A stretch of 64,000 nt of DNA from Enhygromyxa salina (GTDB lineage Bacteria > Myxococcota_A > Polyangia > Nannocystales > Nannocystaceae): positions 1-64,000 of the forward strand of contig NZ_PVNL01000115.1 in the NCBI RefSeq assembly GCF_002994635.1, in the 5' to 3' direction. Numbering within the stretch: position 1 is the stretch's first letter; each line of letters opens with the position of its first letter. The position numbers were made by a program, and so were the translations under genes. Positions 21,226 to 30,741 of this stretch are shown in pieces. The notes below the pieces were generated by a model, which saw only the letters and a list, made by a program, of their open reading frames with translations, did no database searches and was not told the DNA's origin.

Positions 21226-23442
21226 ATGTCCAAGCAAGCCTCGCCAGCGCGCGACCGCGTCAACCTCGTCTACCGCGAGCAAGAGTCCAAGCAGGAGCGC
21301 GAGCTGCCTCTCAAGATCTTGGTGCTCGGCGACTACCGCGGGCACGAGGACGATCGCCCGCTCGACGAGCGCAAGCCGATCAAGGTCGACAACCGCAGCC
21401 TCGGCGCGGTCATGGCCGAGCACAACCTGCAGCTGCGCTTCAACTGCCCGAGCAAGCTGACCCAGGACCCCGAGGACACCCTCGCGGTCCACCTGCGGTT
21501 CGCGTCGTACTCCGACTTTGGGCCCGAGTGGGTCGCGCAGCAGGTCCCCGAGCTGCGGACCTTGGTCGAGACCCGGCGCGCGCTGACCGAGCTCAAGGAG
21601 TGGCTGGGGATCTCGCCGTCGATCGTCGAGCGGCTCAAGCAGGCGCTGGCCAGCCCCGAGAACCGCGTGCAGCTGCGCCGCGAGCTGGGGATCTTGCCGG
21701 CCGCCGCCGAGACCTCCGAGCTATCCGAGCTAAAGGTCGCGCTGCTCGAGTGGGTCGTCGAGGGTGCCGAGCTCGGCGCGCGCAGCCCCGCCCACGCGAC
21801 CTTGCGCGACGCGGTCGAGTCCTACCTGCGCACGCGACTGGGCGACTTTGACGATCCAACCCCCGAGGTCGCGCCCAAGGTCAGCGCCGGCCCGCTGCCC
21901 GAGGCCGTCGACGCCAGCGCGGTGCAGGCGTCGATCCCCGAGCCCGTGCGGCTCGATCAGATCAATCAGGCCGCGCCCGCGCCCGCGCTGAGCGACCCCA
22001 ACCCCGCGCCGCCAGCTGGGCTGCTCGAGGACATGCTCGACAACGCCAAGGTCGTGAAGGACAAGCGCCTCGACGTTGGCAAGCGCTACAAGCCCGAGCA
22101 GATCGTCGTCGACAAGGCCGGCGTCGACGTCAACATCGTGCAGCTCGATCAGCTGCTCGCGGCCCAGGTCGACGCGATCCTGCACCATCCCGAGTTCCAG
22201 GCGTTGGAGGCCGCGTGGCGATCGCTGCGCTACCTGATCGCCAACGTCAACTTCCGCGAGAACACCGAGATCCACCTGCTCAATTGCAGCAAGGGCGATC
22301 TCATCGACGACTTCGAGGACGCCCCCGAGATCGCCAAGTCGGGCCTGTATCGACTGGTCTATTCGCGCGAGTACGGGACCTTTGGCGGCGAGCCGTTCGG
22401 GGTCATGTGCACCACCTACGAGTTCGATCCGGGCCCGCGCGACATGACCTTGCTGGCCAACTGTGCCGCGGTCGCGGCCATGGCCCACGTGCCCTTCATC
22501 GCCAACGCGGCGCCGCGCTTCTTTGGCGAGGCCAGCTTCGAGGGGCTCGCAACCTACTCCGACATTCGGGTGATCTTTCAGACCCCGCAGTACACCCGCT
22601 GGAACGCGTTTCGCGAGACCGAGGATTCGCGCTACGTCGGCCTGTGCCTGCCCCGGTTCTTGCTGCGTCCGCCCTACGAGCGCCACCACGTGCACTCGTT
22701 CACGTACAGCGAGCGAACCGTCAACAACAGCAGCTACCTGTGGGGCTACGCCTCGTTCGCGTTTGCGACTCGGGTCGCCGAGAGCTTCGCTCGCTATCGC
22801 TGGAGCCCCAACATCGTCGGGCCCACGGCCGGCGGCGCGGTCACGGGCCTGCCCATGCTGCCGTTTCGCTCGATGCGAGGGGTCTACGATCAAGAGCCGG
22901 ATCCCGCCAAGCGCCGCGGCATCGAAGAGCGGATGCCAACCGAGATCCAGCTGACCGAGCGCCACGAGTTCGAGCTGTCCGAAGAGGGCTTCATCGGCAT
23001 GGTGTTCCTCAAGGGCAGCTCGCAGGCGTGCTTCTTCTCGGCCAACTCGTGTCAAAAGCCCAAGGTGTTCGCCAACACCGAAGAGGGCCGCGAGGCCTCG
23101 CTGGGCGCCCGGCTCGGCGCGCAATTGCCCTACATCTTCATCGTCTGCCGGCTCGCGCACTACCTCAAGGTCCTGCAGCGCGAGGAGATCGGCCGGCACA
23201 TGGAGCGGGGGGATCTCGAGCGCGAGCTCAACGACTGGCTGCGCCAGTACGTGTCCGACATGGACAACCCGGCCGCGGCCGTGCGCGGCAAACGGCCGCT
23301 GCGGCAGGCTCGGGTCAACGTTGAAGAGGTGCCCGGGCAGGCTGGGTGGTATCGGGCGCACTTGTTGTTGCGGCCGCACCTCAAGTATATGGGGGCCTCG
23401 TTTACGCTGTCTTTGGTGGGGAAATTGGAGCGGGAGAGCTGA
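21226..23442 (+). CDS. tssBC: fused T6SS contractile sheath protein TssB-TssC
   Basis: The sheath is normally built from two proteins, TssB (VipA) and TssC (VipB). Here one 738-residue frame from ATG 21226 carries both. Residues 1 to about 160 match TssB: RVNLVYRE, ELPLKILVLGDYRG, RKPIKVDNRSLGAVM, LAVHLRFASYSDFGPEWVAQ and the VPELRTLVETRRALTEL helix. Residues about 160-265 are a helical then Pro/Ala-rich linker. Residues 266-738 match TssC: AILHHPEFQALEAAWRSLRY, EYGTFGGEPFGVMCTTYEF, AHVPFIANAAPRFF, RYVGLCLPRFLLRPPY and a C-terminal GASFTLSLVGKLE strand. No separate tssB or tssC is visible. It is the last gene of the rightward T6SS block, 14 bases after tagF. Confidence 0.92.
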   Translation: MSKQASPARDRVNLVYREQESKQERELPLKILVLGDYRGHEDDRPLDERKPIKVDNRSLGAVMAEHNLQLRFNCPSKLTQDPEDTLAVHLRFASYSDFGPEWVAQQVPELRTLVETRRALTELKEWLGISPSIVERLKQALASPENRVQLRRELGILPAAAETSELSELKVALLEWVVEGAELGARSPAHATLRDAVESYLRTRLGDFDDPTPEVAPKVSAGPLPEAVDASAVQASIPEPVRLDQINQAAPAPALSDPNPAPPAGLLEDMLDNAKVVKDKRLDVGKRYKPEQIVVDKAGVDVNIVQLDQLLAAQVDAILHHPEFQALEAAWRSLRYLIANVNFRENTEIHLLNCSKGDLIDDFEDAPEIAKSGLYRLVYSREYGTFGGEPFGVMCTTYEFDPGPRDMTLLANCAAVAAMAHVPFIANAAPRFFGEASFEGLATYSDIRVIFQTPQYTRWNAFRETEDSRYVGLCLPRFLLRPPYERHHVHSFTYSERTVNNSSYLWGYASFAFATRVAESFARYRWSPNIVGPTAGGAVTGLPMLPFRSMRGVYDQEPDPAKRRGIEERMPTEIQLTERHEFELSEEGFIGMVFLKGSSQACFFSANSCQKPKVFANTEEGREASLGARLGAQLPYIFIVCRLAHYLKVLQREEIGRHMERGDLERELNDWLRQYVSDMDNPAAAVRGKRPLRQARVNVEEVPGQAGWYRAHLLLRPHLKYMGASFTLSLVGKLERES

Positions 23443-23539
23443 TCTTTGACCTGATAGGATTCCCGCGCGCGCCCATGTAAAGATGACGACGCAGTCCTGT
23501 CGATGCCACGTTACTCGATCCAATGCCAAGTCGCTCAAC

Positions 23540-24094
23540 TCAGTGACGCGCAATCCCGCGCACGTCGGGACGAACGAGCACGCCGTCTTGTACATGGACC
23601 CAGCGCTGCTCGTCGGTCCGCAGCTCGACGCGAAGCTGGCAAGGTGCGTGGGCGCTACCTAGCGAGCCGAGGGTCTGGCTGTCTACATATACGATTAGCC
23701 CCCTCTCACTCGGGCACTCGAGCTCCTCGAACTCGTACGTGTCGTCGCCGCAAGTGAGCGTCACCTCAAATCCGCGTCGCTCGCCGATGGGCTCGTAGCG
23801 CCGCTTGGCCAGCGCGGCTCCGCTCCATCCCGTCCGATACCACGCGGTGCGATCGCGGATCTCGAACATCCACACCTCGTCGCCCGCATGGAGCACGCCG
23901 GGCTCGCCGGCAATCCAAAACGCCATCGGCCAGAGCCCCTCAGCCTGATCCTGATCAGTTACTCCGGTGCAGTCCGACGGCGTGTCGGTCGCTAGCGACC
24001 ACGTGTGAACGTACACGGGGTGGGTGGTCACTCGCGCGCAGGCGAGCGAGGCGAAGGTCCACACGAGCGCGACCCAGCTTCCGCCGCGACTCAC
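23540..24094 (-). CDS. lipoprotein, candidate immunity partner of the DUF4157 protein (copy 2)
   Basis: From GTG 24094 the 184-residue product has a short signal peptide ending FASLAC (probable lipidated Cys). The GTG overlaps the TGA of the upstream lipoprotein gene (GTGA), so the pair is translationally coupled. The mature parts of the two proteins share a spaced pattern: a Pro followed by a short beta segment, a DE-W motif, a CG(E/D)D motif, a second Cys-rich turn and a final C-x-hydrophobic strand. They therefore look like diverged paralogues. The position downstream of a putative zinc peptidase effector suggests an immunity role (inference). The longer open frame to 24385 lies in the neighbour and is not used. 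Confidence 0.65.
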   Translation of the reverse strand: MSRGGSWVALVWTFASLACARVTTHPVYVHTWSLATDTPSDCTGVTDQDQAEGLWPMAFWIAGEPGVLHAGDEVWMFEIRDRTAWYRTGWSGAALAKRRYEPIGERRGFEVTLTCGDDTYEFEELECPSERGLIVYVDSQTLGSLGSAHAPCQLRVELRTDEQRWVHVQDGVLVRPDVRGIARH

Positions 24095-24645
24095 GGGCCC
24101 GCCTCCTCCCGCGGAGCCGAGAGCAGGAGTGGCCGCATCGAGGGCTGCACATCGCTCGAGTAGTAGTGCTGCTCCCAGTGTCCGTCGATACGCTTCGAAA
24201 GGAGCGTGAACCCACACCTCGTGCCCAGGGCTAGATCGGGATAGATCGCACGAATGTCCGCGGGATCGACGATCCCGAAGACTCGGCCGCCGCTCCGGCA
24301 ATTGCGGACGGGTACCAGGTAACCCTCGGTCCCGAGGTCCTCTCCGCAGTCCAGTCGCAAGGCCCAGGCCGAGGCGGGACCCCACCGATACTCCGTGCGC
24401 GACGGGGTCTTGCGTGGAGGCTCAGCGTGGAGGATCCATGTCTCGTCGAGGGTGAGGTACTGCTCCACACCCCAGCTCGACTCACGCAGCGCAGTTCCCA
24501 GGGTCTTACACGACGCGTCCGCCGGAGCCTCGACGAAGCTGTGAATAGGGTACACGGACAAGTTGCAGCCGGACAGGGCGGACAGGCTCAGGCCGGACAG
24601 GCTCAGGCGAGCAATGAAGCTCCACAGCGGAAGTCGTCGGCGCAC
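24091..24645 (-). CDS. lipoprotein, candidate immunity partner of the DUF4157 protein (copy 1)
   Basis: From GTG 24645 the 184-residue product starts VRRRLPLW, has a hydrophobic Ser/Leu-rich signal and a lipobox SALSGC. The signal is encoded by an imperfect micro-repeat (Leu-Ser-Gly-Leu-Ser). An upstream ATG at 24741 would place 32 polar residues before the signal and is less likely. The mature part resembles the next gene product and has conserved Cys, so a disulfide-stabilised periplasmic domain is likely. It follows the DUF4157 gene with about 135 bases between them and precedes its paralogue with a four-base overlap. Confidence 0.65.
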   Translation of the reverse strand: MRRRLPLWSFIARLSLSGLSLSALSGCNLSVYPIHSFVEAPADASCKTLGTALRESSWGVEQYLTLDETWILHAEPPRKTPSRTEYRWGPASAWALRLDCGEDLGTEGYLVPVRNCRSGGRVFGIVDPADIRAIYPDLALGTRCGFTLLSKRIDGHWEQHYYSSDVQPSMRPLLLSAPREEAGP

Positions 24646-24780
24646 GGCGAGGCAACTATAGGTGAGGTCATCGCTTTCACATGCTGGATGTGCGCACGTC
24701 AGCTCACGCGTGTCCGCGGGGCCCAAAGGAGTCCGAGCCACGGGCGCGGAGCCAAGGGATGTCGCTCGCGCCTCGGCGAA

Positions 24781-27615
24781 TCAGCTGCAGTCACCCGTCA
24801 GCGTCGCGCCCGCGATGAGCTGATACTCCGAGTCGCTGCTGGCGTCCGTCCTCAGCTCTTCGATGTAGCCCGGTTTGAGCTTTAGCTCGGCGAGGATCAG
24901 CTTGACGCGATCCTCGAGGTCCTTCGAAATAAAGTCCGGGCCGACGGTGACCTTCAGCTTCGAGCCAGCAGGCCGAATTGTGACATAGTCGCCCGGGCTG
25001 CGGACAAGGACTTCGATGGTTGGGGGCCGTGTGACGACGATGGTCTCCGGCCGGTTCGACATGGTCACCGCCCCGCCTGACTGAAGGAGGTCTTTGCTGT
25101 CGTCGCCGGCGATGGACAGCTTGTCCATCGCCGGCCGAACCACCTCGAGCCGACGCGCGGCCTTGTCGGCTCGCGCCTTCGTCTCGTTCGTTGGGTACAT
25201 CTCGTGATAGGCGACCATTTGCGCGTCGTTGACCTCGGCGAGCCGCAGCCACTCGTAGGCGAGGCCGAGGGAGAACATGACAGTGCGGACGTCGCAGTCG
25301 TCCTCGCGCGGGACTCGGCCGGCCTGAGGCATCGTCTTTTGCGATCCCGGCCCGGTCTTCGAGCCGTCGAGCACGAACTGGGCGAGGCTATCGGGGTTGC
25401 GCAGCGCGAGCGCCCCGTGCTCGGCGCTCTGGAGATACTTGACCGAGCGATAGAGCGGCGAAGCGCTGTAGACGTCGAGCTCGAAGTTGTCGAGGACCTT
25501 GTGGAAATACTCGTGAAGAATCGTCGTGCCAAATTCGGCGCGGTTGAGGTCGTTGGCATAGTCCGATGAGTCGACGCAGACAGTGATGCGGCCCATCCCG
25601 TGGTAGCCACCCGCGCTGGCGCAGTAGGAATCGCTCGTCTTGTCCACGGAGCTGACGGTGGTCGGATCCTCCTTGACCTGTCCGGCCTCCGCGGCGTGCT
25701 CGAGCTGAACCTGCTCGACTCGATCGTCAATCTCCTCTTCACTCATAAACGCGACTTCTGACATGCAGTCTAGGAAGTCGAGCTCGTCGTCGTTGTATTT
25801 GCACGCTTCGAAGACGCGCTCGTCGGACGCGCCCTCAATTCGAGGGACGAAGGTCTCGTCGTCACTCGGATCGGTGTTCCAACCCCGCTCCATCGTCCTC
25901 AGGACCTGGCGGAGAGTCTCGATCAGTTGGTCGAGCTTCTCGAGCGTGAACTCGCCGAACGCCGCCTCGAAGGACGTCTGCGTGGTTCGGCTGCGTAACA
26001 TGAGCTTCGGCCTCTTCCCGGTCTCCATCGACTTGGCGAGCGCTGCCTCGTAGTCCGCCTTCAGGATTCGCGTCTGGCCGAGCGCGTACTCCGTCCGGTG
26101 CTTCGCGCGAACGAGCTCGGCGACGAGCACGGACTGTCGGTCGAGCATCTCGTAGGCCGCTCCATCCTCGGGCTTGGAGTCCAGGCCCCGGGAGTGGAGT
26201 TGGGCGCCGATGGCCTGCTCCGTTAGCCGCTTGCGCTTGCGAACCGGCGGCGGCGGAGTCCCGACCGCGCACTCGGCCCCGAGGCGCTCGCTGCAGATCC
26301 CGCGCAGCTCGTCGTCATCATGGTGAGCCTCGTCGTAGCACGCGAGCTTGTTCTTGATCTCGTCGTCGACCACGTTCACAAATTCCGGGCGGCCACACGC
26401 GGTGGCCAAACACACGCGGCGAGCGCGGCGAGCTCTAAGGGAGCGCAAACGATCGAAGCGGAGATCCTCTTCGTCGACCCTCTTCACCCACTTCAACAGC
26501 TTGTTCGGGTTCTTGTCGACCTTATCGAGTTCGCGCTTTTCCGCCTCGCTCTGACCGCAGCGTGCGTTCGACTCCTCGTCCTCGTCTTCGCGCTCCTCGT
26601 CGGGACTACGCCGAAGCGCCGACTGCTCGACCATGGTCGAGATCGTTTTTGTATGGACGCTGGCACTGGTCTCGTCGGAGGCGCTGCGGAGACCACCTAG
26701 TCGATCGAGCGGCCGCGTCAGCCCATTGGCTTGGAGCGTGTGCGCGACCTCGTGGGCGAGCAAGCGCATGCCTGAGTGCGTCGTGGGCTGCATTTGCCCC
26801 GGTGCGAAAAATATGTTGTTTCGGAGGGTGAATGCCCGAGCGTTGATACGTGACGCGAGCAGCCCCGCGGGAGTGTCTGCATGAAATCGCACGTGTCCAA
26901 GCTCGACGCCGAGCCGCGACTCGAGGAAGCTGCGCGCCTGATCGGGCAGAGGCCGCCCCCCCATGCGGACCTGGCTGCGAAGTTGCTGCGCAAATCGGCT
27001 GCTAGCCTCCCCTCCACGCCAGCTCGCGCCGGGCTCTTCGTGGATTTCGTTTTCGCCTTCGACGCTACACTCCCCGCAGGTACGTAGCGCCTCGTCCTCG
27101 CAGGTCTGGCACTTGCGAGTCAGCAACTCGTCAGCGACCGAGCGCCGAAGCTCCTCGTGTTCCGCGACCTCGCAGCTGGCACATTTCCGCTGAACCACCA
27201 ACGGTGGCTCACCAGGCAAGGCGGCCGCGCCCGCAAAGGCGCCGTGGCTTCGCGCTTCGGTGAGCTCCTCCTCTTTGAAATCCTCGGCCGCGGCCGCAGC
27301 TTCGGGCTCCGCGCCCGCGCGTTCGGGCGGGGGCCCGCCGACGAGTTCGCGGCTTGGCGCGGGCATTCGCATGACCCGGTCGGCGATCGTGTCGGCCTCA
27401 CGTTCGAGCGGATCGTTGACGTTGCCTACCTCGAGCTTCGGCAGGATCTCCATCGACGACAGATTGCGGGCCCAATGCGCACTAGCGAGGGGCCCGCTGG
27501 AGCTGGGCTCCCAAACCTTTGGAGCAACGTAGGTCCCCGCAAAAGGCCGCTTTTGCGGCCTTTTCTTGCCTTGCTCGGGACCCTTGGGCCTAGGTATTAA
27601 GGGAGCGAACCTCAT
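24781..27615 (-). CDS. DUF4157 protein with two zincin motifs, putative secreted effector
   Basis: The product is 944 residues from ATG 27615. A basic N-terminal region is followed by VNDPLEREADTIADRVM (about 66-82), the sequence that typically opens DUF4157 proteins. Three CxxC pairs (about 145/148, 169/172, 180/183) could bind zinc. The DUF4157 core covers about 228-300, with LGVELGHVRFHAD, NARAFTLRNNIFFAPGQ and the zinc motif HEVAH (288-292). The C-terminal half carries a second zinc motif, HEYFH (700-704), followed about 33 residues later by LALRNPDSLAQF. That recalls aspzincin (M35-like) peptidases, although the Gly-Thr-x-x-Asp signature is not evident. DUF4157 domains are common in proteins linked to contractile injection systems. 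Here it lies next to a T6SS, head to tail with two lipoproteins. Confidence 0.85.
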   Translation of the reverse strand: MRFAPLIPRPKGPEQGKKRPQKRPFAGTYVAPKVWEPSSSGPLASAHWARNLSSMEILPKLEVGNVNDPLEREADTIADRVMRMPAPSRELVGGPPPERAGAEPEAAAAAEDFKEEELTEARSHGAFAGAAALPGEPPLVVQRKCASCEVAEHEELRRSVADELLTRKCQTCEDEALRTCGECSVEGENEIHEEPGASWRGGEASSRFAQQLRSQVRMGGRPLPDQARSFLESRLGVELGHVRFHADTPAGLLASRINARAFTLRNNIFFAPGQMQPTTHSGMRLLAHEVAHTLQANGLTRPLDRLGGLRSASDETSASVHTKTISTMVEQSALRRSPDEEREDEDEESNARCGQSEAEKRELDKVDKNPNKLLKWVKRVDEEDLRFDRLRSLRARRARRVCLATACGRPEFVNVVDDEIKNKLACYDEAHHDDDELRGICSERLGAECAVGTPPPPVRKRKRLTEQAIGAQLHSRGLDSKPEDGAAYEMLDRQSVLVAELVRAKHRTEYALGQTRILKADYEAALAKSMETGKRPKLMLRSRTTQTSFEAAFGEFTLEKLDQLIETLRQVLRTMERGWNTDPSDDETFVPRIEGASDERVFEACKYNDDELDFLDCMSEVAFMSEEEIDDRVEQVQLEHAAEAGQVKEDPTTVSSVDKTSDSYCASAGGYHGMGRITVCVDSSDYANDLNRAEFGTTILHEYFHKVLDNFELDVYSASPLYRSVKYLQSAEHGALALRNPDSLAQFVLDGSKTGPGSQKTMPQAGRVPREDDCDVRTVMFSLGLAYEWLRLAEVNDAQMVAYHEMYPTNETKARADKAARRLEVVRPAMDKLSIAGDDSKDLLQSGGAVTMSNRPETIVVTRPPTIEVLVRSPGDYVTIRPAGSKLKVTVGPDFISKDLEDRVKLILAELKLKPGYIEELRTDASSDSEYQLIAGATLTGDCS
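27541..27564. terminator. terminator-like hairpin inside the 5' end of the DUF4157 gene
   Basis: A perfect 10-base inverted repeat (AAAAGGCCGC / GCGGCCTTTT) with a four-base loop lies within roughly codons 17-25 of the DUF4157 gene. Because the arms end in A and T runs it resembles an intrinsic terminator on both strands. It could attenuate the minus-strand gene or stop rightward antisense transcription. It may also only reflect the Lys/Arg/Pro coding here. Confidence 0.6.
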
Positions 27616-28755
27616 GCGCAAACACTAGCAGGCTCGCGTCGGCCAAACCATCCGCCCAAAGGTTGGGATCACGAAGAAATCGACTTGGCTCGCGTCGTCG
27701 GGATCGAGCCGAAACCCAAATTTGCGACGGGACCTTGCCGGCGCTGAAGTTTGAGCGGAGCGTAGGCCATTGCTGGTTATCGTAGTCCGACCGCTCGCAC
27801 ACCGGAACGGCCGGCGGCGCGGCGCAAGATGGTTAGAGATCGGCCGTGGATTCCCCAGCGCCTACGTACAGATGAAAAGTATTTGTAGTGGTTTCGGGCG
27901 TTCTGTGCCGGAAGAAACGGGGGAATCCTGTTTGCCGAGAACGAGTTTCAGGTGGGGAGCGGGCAGATCGTGCGGGTGGTCAACGGTGTCACGGTCGACA
28001 GCTTTGCGTGCGACCTCCAGACACGATGTCAAGCGTATCGGTGCGGGATACGCAGGGCAGGGCATCTTCGTGGTCTCGACGCTCACAGATTGCGGGTGGG
28101 GGAGGCGATTTCCCGCAGGATGGGTGTATTTGTAGCGTCAGCTCAAAGGGTGGGCTCAATCCAAGGGCTCTGGCGGAGGCGCCGAAGCGAACGCGTCGCT
28201 CAGCAGCGCGCAGACCTGTAAGCGTGCGACTTCGCTGCGATCACGGGGACGATGAGCTCGAGCACGGACGATCCTCCTGATCGCCGAGCCCGTTGACGGC
28301 ACGCACGCGATTGACGGCGAGACGGACGTTCGTTCACTGCGCGAGCGTTCGGGTCCACGGGCGGTAGTCGCCGCGCGTCCGGGAGGTCACCGACGCCAAA
28401 CAGTCCGACGCTCCATGCTCGACGCTCGGCTCTGCCCGGAGCGGCCCACCGCCGAACTCCACCTTCGCCGGCCGGTCGCGGGTACTGGGTCTCGCTGGCG
28501 ATCTGCTCAGGGCGACCTGCATGCGACCGACGCCCGCGTGCCCGGAGTAGTCCCGAAAGTCTGCGAAAAGCGCGCATTGGCGAGATGAGACAGCTGAGGG
28601 TCGCTGTTGGGGCTGGCCAGAGATGCCGTGTGTGCGTGGGTGTAAGATGAAGCGGGGTTGGCGCTTTGCGCACTGCGTTGCTGTGTCGTCGCGAACGATC
28701 GGGTAAAGTCGCTCGACATCGGCCAGGCGTATCTTCCCCTGGCCGTGGAGTCTTC
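27616..28755. other. 1.1-kb stretch without a supported gene
   Basis: No convincing complete gene is visible between the DUF4157 gene and the kinase. On the plus strand, around 27940-28135, a protein-like segment in one frame (FAENEFQVGSGQIVRVVNGV) seems to continue in another (KRIGAGYAGQGIFVVSTLTD) before a stop. That is what a frameshifted gene remnant would look like, but the match is by eye only. The right part must contain the kinase promoter. Base composition is less GC-rich than in the flanking genes. Confidence 0.35.
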
Positions 28756-30720
<1,965 letters not shown>

Positions 30721-30741
30721 GGGGCTGCGGCTCGCACAATC

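Noticed and set aside
24781-27615. DUF4157 protein taken as proof of an extracellular contractile injection system
   Set aside because: The machinery visible has TssJ, TssL, TssM and TssK, which belong to T6SS. No eCIS baseplate, AAA ATPase or tail-cap gene is present in the window.
27590-27802. 70-codon minus-strand frame upstream of the DUF4157 gene
   Set aside because: It overlaps the start of the DUF4157 gene, lacks a ribosome site and has no protein-like pattern.
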